From assembly GCF_021390645.1 (NCBI RefSeq), contig NZ_JAJEJT010000002.1, forward strand, positions 496,001-560,000: a DNA stretch of 64,000 nucleotides, read 5' to 3'. The notes under the pieces are model-generated. The model was not told the origin of the DNA. It ran no database searches and saw only the letters and a list, made by a program, of their open reading frames with translations. This DNA is from Paraburkholderia flagellata (GTDB lineage Bacteria > Pseudomonadota > Gammaproteobacteria > Burkholderiales > Burkholderiaceae). The position numbers and the translations under genes are program-made. Below are positions 52,079 through 60,976 of this stretch, piece after piece. Numbering within the stretch: position 1 is the first letter of the stretch; every line of letters begins with the position of its first letter.

Positions 52079-53371
52079 TCACGCGGGTGCGCGGGAGACG
52101 GTCCGTTCGACATAAACCGAAATCGGCGAGCGCGTCATGGTTAGCGCGACGGTCGCCCCGGTGAGAAGCAAAAGGCCGGCGATGCCGAATGCCCAGTCAT
52201 AGCTTCCGCTGGAGGCAACGACGTAGCCGGTCACAATCGGTGCCATCATGCCGAAGATATTGCCGCCAACAACTACGAAAGCCATGGCCTTCGCTACGTC
52301 GCGAGAGTCCGGCAGCAGGTCATTCAGAAGCGCAAAGTTGAGTGAGGTTGTCGAAGCAATCCCTGCAAGCGCGACTGAGAACACCACAAGCAAGCCAACG
52401 AGACTTGAGATGAATGGCACTGCGAGAACCGTCGCGCCGATGAGCATGGCAATCGCGACCGCATTGCGCCGCTTGCCCGTACCCACCCCGCTTCTTTTGA
52501 GGTAATGGTCGCTCAACTTTCCGGCCGCGATACACAGAAGCACGGAGGCGGCGTAGGGAACAGCGGCAAACGCTCCGGTGTGTGCAATGTCCAGGTGCCT
52601 TGTCGCCTGCAGATAGCTCGGCAGCCAGGTCAGGAAGAGATACTGCGTGTAGACGTTGCAGCCTTGTGTGATGGCAAGCCCCCACAGAGTGCGCGAGCGC
52701 ATCAGTGCAAGCAGTCCGGTGGATTCGCCTGTTGCCGACTTGCTCATTGCGGAGGTGGTATTACGCTCACGCAGGATTTTGTCGCGCTCGTCCGCCTTGA
52801 GCCAGCCTACCTTGTCGGGGTCTCCGAAGAACACGAGCCATGCGGCGAGCCATACGAAGCCTATGCCGCCTGCTATTAAAAAAGAGAGCCTCCAGCCGAA
52901 CGCAGAAACCAGTATTCCGAGCAGGACCGAACAGATTGCAGGGCCTGCGTATGACCCGCTGTTGAACATCGACGTAACCATCCCGCGCTCGCCAGCGGGA
53001 ATCCATTGACGGATGACCTTTGCACCCACCGGATTGCTCGATGACTCACCCGCACCCATCACCAGTCGGGCTGCAATCAGGCTAACAAAATTTCCGGCGG
53101 CTCCCGTCAGAGCAGTAGCTGCGGACCACACGAAGATACCCGCGGCGGCCATGCGCTTCGTGCCGTACCGGTCAATCAGGAACCCCATAGGGAGCAGGAA
53201 CAGCGTGTAACTCCAGACGAAGGACGAAAGCAAATAGCCCATGCCGATGGAAGTCAGCTTGAATTCACTTGCAATTGGACGTGCGGCAATCGAAAGCGCC
53301 ACGCGGTCCATATAGTTAATCATCGATAGCGAAAACAAAAGGAAGGCTATCCATCCGCGGCGATACGACAT
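52079..53371 (-). CDS. MFS transporter, anion:cation symporter (ACS) type
   Basis: 430-aa twelve-helix permease of the ACS family (organic acids, tartrate, glucarate and similar). Seen: SMINYMDRVALSIAARPIAS in helix 1, GFLIDRYGTKRMAAAGIF as the loop 2-3 motif, RLVMGAGESSSNPVGAKVIR, QWIPAGERGMVTSMFNSGSY. I start at ATG 53371 (MSYRRGWIAF); upstream in-frame codons are not homologous. It is next to the tandem-helix GntR gene, with a palindrome in front, suggesting joint control with the acnD operon and import of a related organic acid. Confidence 0.9.
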   Translation of the reverse strand: MSYRRGWIAFLLFSLSMINYMDRVALSIAARPIASEFKLTSIGMGYLLSSFVWSYTLFLLPMGFLIDRYGTKRMAAAGIFVWSAATALTGAAGNFVSLIAARLVMGAGESSSNPVGAKVIRQWIPAGERGMVTSMFNSGSYAGPAICSVLLGILVSAFGWRLSFLIAGGIGFVWLAAWLVFFGDPDKVGWLKADERDKILRERNTTSAMSKSATGESTGLLALMRSRTLWGLAITQGCNVYTQYLFLTWLPSYLQATRHLDIAHTGAFAAVPYAASVLLCIAAGKLSDHYLKRSGVGTGKRRNAVAIAMLIGATVLAVPFISSLVGLLVVFSVALAGIASTTSLNFALLNDLLPDSRDVAKAMAFVVVGGNIFGMMAPIVTGYVVASSGSYDWAFGIAGLLLLTGATVALTMTRSPISVYVERTVSRAPA

Positions 53372-53427
53372 GGTTGTCTCCGTACTTTTAGAATCGACGC
53401 GAACCTGGTGGCAGGCTCGTGTTAAGT

Positions 53428-53445
53428 GTTTTGTGAGCACAAAAC
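53428..53445. promoter_or_regulatory. Putative GntR operator ahead of the MFS permease
   Basis: GTTTTGTGAGCACAAAAC is a perfect 8-bp inverted repeat with a 2-bp centre, 57 bp upstream of the MFS start and downstream of the GntR terminator. The TTGT-N4-ACAA core resembles FCD-type GntR operators (TNGTNNNACNA). The adjacent GntR protein is the natural candidate binder. Confidence 0.6.
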
Positions 53446-53455
53446 GCACTTTAGG

Positions 53456-53483
53456 GTAAAAAAGAGCGGCCGGGCGGCCGCCT
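53456..53483 (-). terminator. Rho-independent terminator of the GntR gene
   Basis: GCGGCCGGGCGGCCGC (53466-53481) folds into a 6-bp GC stem with a 4-base loop. On the leftward transcript it is followed by a run of six U residues (A-run 53458-53463 on the plus strand). It is 14 bp past the GntR stop and separates it from the MFS gene. Confidence 0.8.
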
Positions 53484-53495
53484 CGAGGCAATAGG

Positions 53496-54500
53496 TCAAG
53501 TATCGGTTTCGGTGAAAACCTCCCGCGCATGGACCTTGGCGCGGCGGGCACCCTCAATGTGGTCGCGCAACAGTGCCGCAGCTCCCAGCAGGTCGTGACG
53601 CGCGATGGCATCAAGAATCTTCAGATGCTCCAGGGCCTGCTCCTGGCGAGGTTTCCGGGACCGGGCCTGCCGGTACTCAACGAGGCGACGCAAGCGGTCC
53701 ATCCGGCGCACGGACTGAGCGATGAACCTGTTGCCCGACCATTTCGCAATCGTCTCGTGGAATTCGCTGTTTGCCTCGAACAGTTCAACTGAATCCATGG
53801 AGAGATACCCGCTTTCGGCGATGAAACGCTGGCGCCGACGCAGCGCTTCGAGTTCAACTGGATTCACCTTGAAGGTTGGCGACATCACGCCGGTTGGTTC
53901 AATAGCCGCACGAAAGAGGTAGCTCTCTTCATAGGCTTCGACCGAGTCAATCATGGGCATGAACTGCCAGCCGTGCCCGACCTGCCGTTCGAGCCAGCCT
54001 TCTTCCTGCATGCGGGACAGCACCCGACGCAGCTCGCTGCGGGACACCTCGTACTGACGCATCAGGTCGGCTTCAGTCACGTCGTCCGGTAGCCGGCGAG
54101 CCAAACGGTCCTCTGCGATTTTCAGGTAGAGAGGTTCGTCCGGTTCGCGGAAGAACTGTTCAGCTACGTCTGTTACGTCCCGTGCAGGTTTCGCCATGAA
54201 GAAACCGCGATTGGTGTCGTAGTAGACGACCCCTCGTGAGACGAGGTGATGTAGGGCCGCATTGACCGGCGTGCGCGACGTTCCGATCTTCTCGGCCAAA
54301 ACCGATTCCGCAAGCCGGTCGCCCGTCGCGAGGTCTTCCCGGCGGGCGATTGCGAGTATTTCGCGCGTCACCCGCGTCTGCAGCGGCGTGAGTGCGGGAC
54401 TTTCAGCGGTCGAATCCATATCGGTTGCAGGGAGCAAAAGGGCATTCACGACCGCCGGATGCGGCGGTGCATCTGAATGACCAGTCAGCAATTTTGCCAT
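53496..54500 (-). CDS. GntR regulator with two tandem winged helices
   Basis: 334-aa regulator. A first GntR-type winged helix spans about residues 36-100 (TREILAIARREDLATGDRLA, KIGTSRTPVNAALHHLVSRG). A second winged-helix-like segment lies at about 118-176 (EADLMRQYEVSRSELRRVLS, RMQEEGWLERQVGHGW), and an FCD-like helical effector domain follows to the end (EEYLFRAAIEP-like ESYLFRAAIE, NSEFHETIAKWSGNRFI). Normal FadR-type proteins have only one wing and are about 100 residues shorter. GGGAGG lies ahead of ATG 54500. It is divergent from acnD and upstream of the MFS gene, so it likely controls both. Confidence 0.85.
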   Translation of the reverse strand: MAKLLTGHSDAPPHPAVVNALLLPATDMDSTAESPALTPLQTRVTREILAIARREDLATGDRLAESVLAEKIGTSRTPVNAALHHLVSRGVVYYDTNRGFFMAKPARDVTDVAEQFFREPDEPLYLKIAEDRLARRLPDDVTEADLMRQYEVSRSELRRVLSRMQEEGWLERQVGHGWQFMPMIDSVEAYEESYLFRAAIEPTGVMSPTFKVNPVELEALRRRQRFIAESGYLSMDSVELFEANSEFHETIAKWSGNRFIAQSVRRMDRLRRLVEYRQARSRKPRQEQALEHLKILDAIARHDLLGAAALLRDHIEGARRAKVHAREVFTETDT

Positions 54501-54644
54501 CGTCTGCCTCCCATGTTCGGCTAACGGAGTCCGCTCACCAGGGTAACCACCAACTTCAACTGCATTTGCTTATTGCGTTTTCTAATCATAGAATGCACTT
54601 CATTCGAACGCAAGACGCCCCGCAATACCCTGGAGAAAACCCCG

Positions 54645-57242
54645 ATGTCCACCTCGCTCCCCAACCAGACCGCCTCATATGCCAGCGTCGCTCAAGCGCT
54701 GAAGCCGCTCGACGACAACGCTTTCTCGCGCATGCCCTATAGCGTCCGGGTGTTCGCCGAGAACATCGTTCGCCGGCAGTCGGCAGAGGACGCTGCCCGT
54801 TATCTGAAGGCACTCGCGGACCGGCGTCACGACGTGGACTTTCCGTACTACCCGGCGCGGGTCGTGCTGCAGGACCTGCTGGGCACGCCTGCGTTGGTTG
54901 ACCTGGCGGGAATGCGCGACGCGATTGCGGAAAGCGGTGGGGACCCGCGAACCATCAACCCTGTGGTCCCGACCCAACTCGTCGTTGACCATTCCCTGAA
55001 CGTTGAGATTGACGGCAGCGACCCGGAGGCGATGTCGAAGAACATGGCCATCGAACAGCAGAAGAACGCCGAACGGTTCGAGTTTCTTGCCTGGTGCAAG
55101 CAGGCATTCTCGAACCTCGACGTGCTGATGCCGGGCAACGGCATCCTGCACCAGGTGAATATCGAGCATCTCTCGCCGGTAATCCAGGTGAAAGATGGCG
55201 TGGCTTTCCCGGATACGCTCGTCGGTACAGACAGCCACACCACCATGATTAACGCGATTGGTGTGCTTGGCTGGGGTGTCGGCGGCATCGAGGCTGAGTC
55301 AGTGATGCTCGGTCGCGCAGTGTGGCTGCGGCTACCGACCATCGTCGGTGTGGAACTGACGGGTCGACGTCAGGCCGGTGTGACCGCGACCGACCTGGTG
55401 CTCGCAATTACCGAGTTTCTGCGCAAGCAGAAGGTCGTCGGCACCATCATCGAGTTTCACGGCGAAGGGGCGCGTGGCTTGGCGCTGAGCGACCGCGCCA
55501 CCATCTCGAACATGGCGCCAGAGTTCGGTGCGACGGCCGCGCTCTTCGCAATCGATGAGAAGACGCTCGACTTCATGCGTCTGACGGGCCGCCCAGAGGC
55601 GCAGATAGCGTTGACGGAAGACTATGCAAAAGCGCAGGGGCTGTGGGCCGACGACCTGATTCATGCCGATTACGACAAGGTGCTCTCGTTTGACCTTTCG
55701 TCGGTCGGCCGTGCGCTGGCCGGACCGGCGAACCCGCATGACCGGGTTCCGCTCTCGAGCCTGATTTCGAAAGGAATCGCGAAACCCGAACGAAGGAAAG
55801 AAGAACAAGAAGCGAACTCGTCGGCGAAGCTCGCCAACGGTTCCGTGGTCATCGCGGCCATCACGAGCTGCACCAACACATCGAATCCGCGAAACATGAT
55901 TGCAGCAGGCCTGCTCGCTCAAAAGGCGCATGCCCGAGGTCTACAGCGCAAGCCGTGGGTCAAGACCTCCCTCGCGCCTGGCTCGAAGCCTGTGGAGAGC
56001 TATCTGCGCGCAGCGAATCTGATGGCGCCGCTCGAAGCGCTGGGGTTCGGCATCATCGGATTTGGCTGTACGTCGTGCAACGGCATGTCGGGGCCGTTGC
56101 CCAGGCACATCGAAGATGAAATCGTCAGCCGCGACGTACATGCAGTCGCGGTTCTGTCTGGTAACCGCAACTTCAACGGCCGCATCCACCCGCGTGTGAA
56201 AGAAGCCTTCCTCGCTTCGCCCCCGCTCGTTGTCGCGTATGCAATTGCCGGAACGATTGACATCGACATCGAAAACGAAGCCATTGGCACCGACTCGCAG
56301 GGCAGCCCCGTACGTCTGAGCGACATCTGGCCAAGCGACGACGAAATCGACAACCTGCTCAATGACAGTATTCGGGGTGAACAATATGTTCGCATTTACG
56401 CTGAAATGTTTCGCAAAAGCGAACGGCTTGATGACACCGACGCGGTACCGGCCCGCTTCCCCTGGCGCGACGATAGCAACTATATCCGTCGTCCCCCGTA
56501 CTGGCAGGCGAGTCTCACCCAACCCGCCACCTTCACTGCAATGCGCGCCATCGGGGTTTTCGGTGACAACGTGACAACCGACGACCTTTCGCCTTCGGGC
56601 GCAATCCTCCCGGAGAGCGCCGCCGGCGAATACCTCATCGCCCACGGTGTCGCCAGGTCTGAATTCAACTCATACGGGACGCGTCGCGGCGACCACAAGG
56701 TTGCGATTCGCGCTACGTTCGCCAATAACCGGCTGCACAACGAGATGGCTGCAGGCAAGGAAGGCTCCCTGACGCGCCTCGAACCCGAGGGCCGGGTGAT
56801 GCGTCTGTTTGACGCCGCCGAGCAGTACATGGATAAAGGCCAGGAGCTGATTGTGGTGGCCGGGAAGAACTACGGCTCTGGTTCGTCCCGCGACTGGGCT
56901 GCCAAAGGCGTGCGACTCATCGGCGTACGTGCAGTGGTATGCGAGAACTTCGAACGTATCCATCGTTCGAATCTGGTCGGAATGGGCGTCTTGCCGCTCG
57001 AATTCATGGAAGGCGTCAACCGCAAGACGCTGCGTATCGATGGCTCTGAGTCGTTCTCGCTCGAAGGAATCACGGACCGCGTGACGCCATCCATGACGCT
57101 TGCGCTATGCATCACGCGCAAGAACGGCGAAGTGGTGACTGCGTCTGTGCGTTGTCGAATCGATACAGAAGAAGAGGCTGAAATCTTTCGTGCGGGCGGC
57201 TTGCTCCCGCGCATTGCGGACGAGCAGCGCGAGGTCGCGTAA
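54645..57242 (+). CDS. acnD: AcnD-type Fe-S dehydratase (aconitase family)
   Basis: 865-aa [4Fe-4S] hydro-lyase. The length and the motifs GFGCTSCNGMSGPLP and ITSCTNTSNPRNMIAAGLLA fit AcnD (Fe-S 2-methylcitrate dehydratase) better than AcnA; these carry the cluster cysteines. The C-terminal swivel domain is complete (GDNVTTDDLSPSGAI, GKNYGSGSSRDWAAKGVRLI). Start at ATG 54645 behind TGGAG; upstream in-frame codons are not homologous. AcnD normally works with PrpF in the methylcitrate cycle, and prpF is two genes downstream, but prpB and prpC are missing. It may hydrate cis-aconitate or a homologue instead. Confidence 0.9.
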   Translation: MSTSLPNQTASYASVAQALKPLDDNAFSRMPYSVRVFAENIVRRQSAEDAARYLKALADRRHDVDFPYYPARVVLQDLLGTPALVDLAGMRDAIAESGGDPRTINPVVPTQLVVDHSLNVEIDGSDPEAMSKNMAIEQQKNAERFEFLAWCKQAFSNLDVLMPGNGILHQVNIEHLSPVIQVKDGVAFPDTLVGTDSHTTMINAIGVLGWGVGGIEAESVMLGRAVWLRLPTIVGVELTGRRQAGVTATDLVLAITEFLRKQKVVGTIIEFHGEGARGLALSDRATISNMAPEFGATAALFAIDEKTLDFMRLTGRPEAQIALTEDYAKAQGLWADDLIHADYDKVLSFDLSSVGRALAGPANPHDRVPLSSLISKGIAKPERRKEEQEANSSAKLANGSVVIAAITSCTNTSNPRNMIAAGLLAQKAHARGLQRKPWVKTSLAPGSKPVESYLRAANLMAPLEALGFGIIGFGCTSCNGMSGPLPRHIEDEIVSRDVHAVAVLSGNRNFNGRIHPRVKEAFLASPPLVVAYAIAGTIDIDIENEAIGTDSQGSPVRLSDIWPSDDEIDNLLNDSIRGEQYVRIYAEMFRKSERLDDTDAVPARFPWRDDSNYIRRPPYWQASLTQPATFTAMRAIGVFGDNVTTDDLSPSGAILPESAAGEYLIAHGVARSEFNSYGTRRGDHKVAIRATFANNRLHNEMAAGKEGSLTRLEPEGRVMRLFDAAEQYMDKGQELIVVAGKNYGSGSSRDWAAKGVRLIGVRAVVCENFERIHRSNLVGMGVLPLEFMEGVNRKTLRIDGSESFSLEGITDRVTPSMTLALCITRKNGEVVTASVRCRIDTEEEAEIFRAGGLLPRIADEQREVA

Positions 57243-57244
57243 TC

Positions 57245-58318
57245 ATGTCGCGCACCTTCGCCTATGTCGGGTGTCGCACGACGCGCGAGCGCCACGCCGA
57301 AGGCACAGGAATCGGCGTGTATCAGGTGTATGCCTCGGGCGCCTGGCAGCATCGTCAGACGCTCGAGCCACTGACCAACCCGAGCTTTCTTGCACTCAAC
57401 CGGGAGCGGAGCACGTTATACGCGGTTCACGGTGACGGCGAGACCGTTAGCGCGTTCCGGGTTGACCCGCAGACCAGCATGTTGACGCTGCTGAACAGCC
57501 AGACGGGCGCTGGACGCAACCCTGTGCATCTCGAGTTCTCGCGTGACGCCGCAAAGCTGGTCGTTGCGGGCTACGCGAGTGGCACCGCTACACCGTTTCC
57601 GCTGGCTGCGGACGGTTCCGTCGAGCCTCCTCAAGCGCCGTTGACATTCGACGGCGAGCGCGGACCGCATCGTGTGGAGCAGACTTCGTCTCACCCGCAC
57701 CATATCGCACGCTACGTTACGCGCCGTTTCGACACGGACTGGCACATCGTGCCCGACAAGGGCCTCGATACGGTCTTCGCTGTGAACTGGTCGGCTGACG
57801 AAAAGCCCATCGTTAAGGCGGCTCGCGCGCGCGAAGGCGCCGGACCACGCCACGCTGCATTCCATCCAGAACTCCCGCTGGTCTACGTCGTCAACGAGCT
57901 CGATTCGACGGTGACGACCTGGTCGTTCGACCCAGTCAGTGGTCAGCTCGAAGCACTGAATACGGTGCCAACGATTCCACCAGACCATCACGAACAGTCG
58001 CGTGCGGCTGGAATCGTCATTGCACCCGATGGCCAGGCGCTTTATGTAACCAATCGGGGGCACGACACTGTGGCGACGTTCCAGCTTGAGCGGTCGAACG
58101 GTCGGCTGCGCGACGTTCGCTGGGTCCCCACACGCGGAAGCTTCCCGCGCTTCCTGTGTATCGGACCAGACGGGCAGACGCTTTACATCGCGAACGAGAC
58201 CTCGCACAGCATCGAGCAATTCCGGCTCGACCCTGACAGCAGACAACCCATCGCTACTGGGCGCTCCATCAAAACGGGAAGCCCAGTGAGCATCGTATTC
58301 CGAACGATTGAGGACTGA
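57245..58318 (+). CDS. Lactonase-family beta-propeller protein
   Basis: 357-aa protein of the lactonase family (PF10282 type: 6-phosphogluconolactonase and carboxymuconate cyclase relatives), a seven-bladed propeller without signal peptide. Blade repeats include NPSFLALNRERSTLYAVHGD, GAGRNPVHLEFSRDAAKLVV, RHAAFHPELPLVYVVNELDS, RAAGIVIAPDGQALYVTNRG and FPRFLCIGPDGQTLYIANET. It starts 2 bp after acnD and ends 3 bp before prpF, so it is firmly in the operon. It could open a lactone form of the organic acid being degraded; this is inference. Confidence 0.88.
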   Translation: MSRTFAYVGCRTTRERHAEGTGIGVYQVYASGAWQHRQTLEPLTNPSFLALNRERSTLYAVHGDGETVSAFRVDPQTSMLTLLNSQTGAGRNPVHLEFSRDAAKLVVAGYASGTATPFPLAADGSVEPPQAPLTFDGERGPHRVEQTSSHPHHIARYVTRRFDTDWHIVPDKGLDTVFAVNWSADEKPIVKAARAREGAGPRHAAFHPELPLVYVVNELDSTVTTWSFDPVSGQLEALNTVPTIPPDHHEQSRAAGIVIAPDGQALYVTNRGHDTVATFQLERSNGRLRDVRWVPTRGSFPRFLCIGPDGQTLYIANETSHSIEQFRLDPDSRQPIATGRSIKTGSPVSIVFRTIED

Positions 58319-58321
58319 CAA

Positions 58322-59503
58322 ATGGCACAGACTGGCATCAAGGCTACCTACATGCGCGGTGGCACGAGTAAGGGTGTGTTCTTCCGGGCGGACAGCCTGC
58401 CTTCAGACACACGGTTGCGCGACGCGATTCTGTTGCGCGTCATTGGTAGCCCGGACCCGTATGAGAAACAGACCGACGGGATGGGTGGCGCGACATCCAG
58501 CACGAGCAAGGTCGTCGTCATTGGTCCCTCGTCGCGGGCGGACTGTGACATCGACTATCTCTTCGGAGCAGTCTCAGTCAAGGAGCCGGTCATCGACTGG
58601 TCCGGTAACTGCGGGAATCTCACATCCGCAGTAGGCCCCTATGCCATCGCACAAGGCCTCGTTGCAGCGCCGGAGAACGGCATAGCCACCGTTCGAATCT
58701 GGCAGGCCAACATCAACGCGACAATCATTGCTCATGTACCGATGAAGGACGGTCAGGTAATGGAGGAAGGAGATTTTGAGCTCGACGGCGTGACTTTCCC
58801 CGCGGCAGAAATCAGGATTGAATTTCTCGACCCCGGAGGCTCCGAAGACGCAAAAGAGGGCGGCGGTGCGATGTTTCCGACGGGCCATCCCATCGACGAA
58901 CTCGACGTGCCTGGCTACGGCACATTCGGGGCGACGCTCATCAATGCGGGCAACCCGGCTATCTTCGTCGATGCCGAAGCGCTTGGCCTCAAGGGGAACG
59001 AGATGCAGGCTCGCGTGAACGGCGACGCAGCACTCCTGGCGAAGTGCGAAGCGATTCGCGCACATGCTGCCGTTCGTATGGGTCTCGGTGCAACTCCCGA
59101 AGAAGTCACCGCTCAACGCCCTCACACGCCGAAGCTTGCATTCGTGTCGCTGCCCGAGGCTTACGTCGCTTCGAGTGGTAAGCAGGTTACGCCGGAAAGC
59201 GTTGACATCAACGCCCGCATCCTGTCGATGGGCAAGCTCCACCACGCAATGACCGGAACGGGCGCCGTCGCGCTGGCAGTGGCTGCCGCCATTCCGGATA
59301 CCGTGGTCAACCGGCTGGTTGCCGGTAAGGCTTCTGGCCAGCTGCGCTTTGGCCATCCCTCCGGAACGATGGCCGTGGGAGCCGAGGCGGTGCAGCGAGA
59401 TGGCGAATGGACTGTGACGAAAGCAATCATGAGTCGTAGCGCGCGTCGGTTGATGGACGGCGTGGTCTACGTACCTTCGGATGTAACGGCCGGTCTCTCC
59501 TGA
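58322..59503 (+). CDS. prpF: PrpF-family cis/trans isomerase
   Basis: 393-aa diaminopimelate-epimerase-fold protein. The RGGTSKGVFF N-terminus, SSTSKVVVIG (Lys63) and SGNCGNLTSAVGP (Cys97) are the conserved active-site blocks of PrpF; HHAMTGTGAVALAVAAAIP and RFGHPSGTM are also typical. PrpF isomerises 2-methyl-trans-aconitate, made by AcnD, to the cis form and binds trans-aconitate. In this operon, without prpBC, conversion of trans- to cis-aconitate is a reasonable prediction. GalD-type 4-oxalomesaconate tautomerase is the main alternative. Confidence 0.88.
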   Translation: MAQTGIKATYMRGGTSKGVFFRADSLPSDTRLRDAILLRVIGSPDPYEKQTDGMGGATSSTSKVVVIGPSSRADCDIDYLFGAVSVKEPVIDWSGNCGNLTSAVGPYAIAQGLVAAPENGIATVRIWQANINATIIAHVPMKDGQVMEEGDFELDGVTFPAAEIRIEFLDPGGSEDAKEGGGAMFPTGHPIDELDVPGYGTFGATLINAGNPAIFVDAEALGLKGNEMQARVNGDAALLAKCEAIRAHAAVRMGLGATPEEVTAQRPHTPKLAFVSLPEAYVASSGKQVTPESVDINARILSMGKLHHAMTGTGAVALAVAAAIPDTVVNRLVAGKASGQLRFGHPSGTMAVGAEAVQRDGEWTVTKAIMSRSARRLMDGVVYVPSDVTAGLS

Positions 59504-59511
59504 CCGCCCTT

Positions 59512-59534
59512 GGTCAGCGTTGGTCTCGCTGACC
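59512..59534. repeat. Hairpin between prpF and the transporter gene
   Basis: GGTCAGCG (59512-59519) and CGCTGACC (59527-59534) form a perfect 8-bp stem with a 7-base loop in the 106-bp gap after prpF. No T-run follows, so full termination is unlikely; it may protect or process the mRNA and lower expression of the downstream transporter genes. Confidence 0.5.
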
Positions 59535-59609
59535 GACCCACCGCTTTCAGACGCAAAGAACGCTGGCCGTTGAGCCAGCGCGAGCCTCGTTCATGCTGGA
59601 GACAACTGA

Positions 59610-60959
59610 ATGGAACACGCAAGCAAAGCCTCGTCAATCGCCGAAAGGACAGAACGCTTCCCTTTCTGGCCGTATGGCTGGTGGGCAATCGTTGAGCTGC
59701 GGATTGGCATCATCCCTCTGCCGGTATATGTGCTGCTTGTCGGACTTGTTGCTGCTTTCGTCGTGACGGGCAAGGTTCCGAGCGAGATTTCGATGGCCAT
59801 CGCGGTACTGGTTGTGTGCGGCTTCACCTGTGCCGAGCTGGGCAAGCGTCTTCCCGTACTCAGGAAGATAGGCGCTGCCGCGATAGTGGCGACGTTTCTG
59901 CCGTCCTTTCTGGCGTTCTACCATCTTCTGCCTGGCAAGCTGCTCGACATGGTGACCACGTTCACGAACGTCAGCAACTTCATGTACCTGTTCATCGCCT
60001 CAATCATCGTTGGCAGTATCTTCAGCATGGACAGGCAGGTCCTCATACGTGGCTTCGCGAAGATTTTCCTGCCGCTTGCTACAGGTTCGATAGTTGCCGC
60101 CATCGTCGGCACAACAGTTGGCACGCTGCTCGGTCTCGGCACGCGCCATACGCTCCTTTATATTGTCATCCCTATCATGGCGGGAGGCGTGGGCGAGGGG
60201 GCGATTCCGTTGTCAGTCGGCTACGGCGAAATCATGAATGTCCCGCAGGGCCCCATCTTCGCGCAGGTGCTGCCTGCAGTGATGATTGGCAGCCTGTGTG
60301 CAATCCTCTTCTCAGGCGTTCTCAGCTGGCTGGGTGAGAAACGCCCGCATCTAACGGGCAACGGCATGCTGCAACCGTCTGTGCCCGAGCAACCTGGGCG
60401 CATGCACGATGACGAGATTCCATCGACACCGGACGTGAACACGGTCGCCGCTGCAGCCATCACCGCCATCTCGCTCTACCTTGTTGGTCTACTGTGTCAT
60501 CGGCTGATGGGACTGCCGGCACCGGTCGCGATGCTCTTCGTCGCTGTCTTTATCAAGGTTGGTCGCTTTGTTTCGCCCAACCTTCAGGGTGGCGCCCGAA
60601 TCGTCTATCAGTTCTTTTCCACCGCGGTGACCTACCCATTGCTGTTCGCAATCGGGACGACCATGACTCCGTGGGACCAGCTCATCGCAGCCATCAACCT
60701 GGCAAACGTAGCCACGATTGCCAGTACCGTCGCAGCGCTTATGGCGACGGGCTTTGTGGTGGGAAGGTGGCTGAATATGTATCCAGTCGACACTGCAATC
60801 GTTAATGCCTGTCACAGCGGACAAGGAGGCACTGGTGACGTTGCCATTCTCACCGCATGCAACCGGATGAGCCTCATGCCCTTTGCGCAGATTGCGACGC
60901 GCATCGGTGGCGCACTCACGGTGACCGGTACGCTACTCGTTGTCGCACACATCCACTGA
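59610..60959 (+). CDS. 2-hydroxycarboxylate transporter (2HCT/CitS family)
   Basis: 449-aa inner-membrane carrier. Two re-entrant-loop GGxG motifs define the family: IMAGGVGEGAIPLSVGYGEI (residues 189-208) and, in the second half, NACHSGQGGTGDVAILTACN, followed by the substrate-binding arginine region FAQIATRIGG. Relatives (CitS, CimH, MleP, MaeN) import citrate, malate or similar acids with H+ or Na+. Its place in the acnD-prpF operon argues for uptake of the di- or tricarboxylate those enzymes use. Confidence 0.92.
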   Translation: MEHASKASSIAERTERFPFWPYGWWAIVELRIGIIPLPVYVLLVGLVAAFVVTGKVPSEISMAIAVLVVCGFTCAELGKRLPVLRKIGAAAIVATFLPSFLAFYHLLPGKLLDMVTTFTNVSNFMYLFIASIIVGSIFSMDRQVLIRGFAKIFLPLATGSIVAAIVGTTVGTLLGLGTRHTLLYIVIPIMAGGVGEGAIPLSVGYGEIMNVPQGPIFAQVLPAVMIGSLCAILFSGVLSWLGEKRPHLTGNGMLQPSVPEQPGRMHDDEIPSTPDVNTVAAAAITAISLYLVGLLCHRLMGLPAPVAMLFVAVFIKVGRFVSPNLQGGARIVYQFFSTAVTYPLLFAIGTTMTPWDQLIAAINLANVATIASTVAALMATGFVVGRWLNMYPVDTAIVNACHSGQGGTGDVAILTACNRMSLMPFAQIATRIGGALTVTGTLLVVAHIH

Positions 60960-60976
60960 GTTTTCGAGGAACGTCT

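Noticed and set aside
54645..57242. Housekeeping aconitase AcnA
   Set aside because: Length (865 aa) and the CTSCNGMSG motif fit AcnD better, and prpF lies in the same operon.
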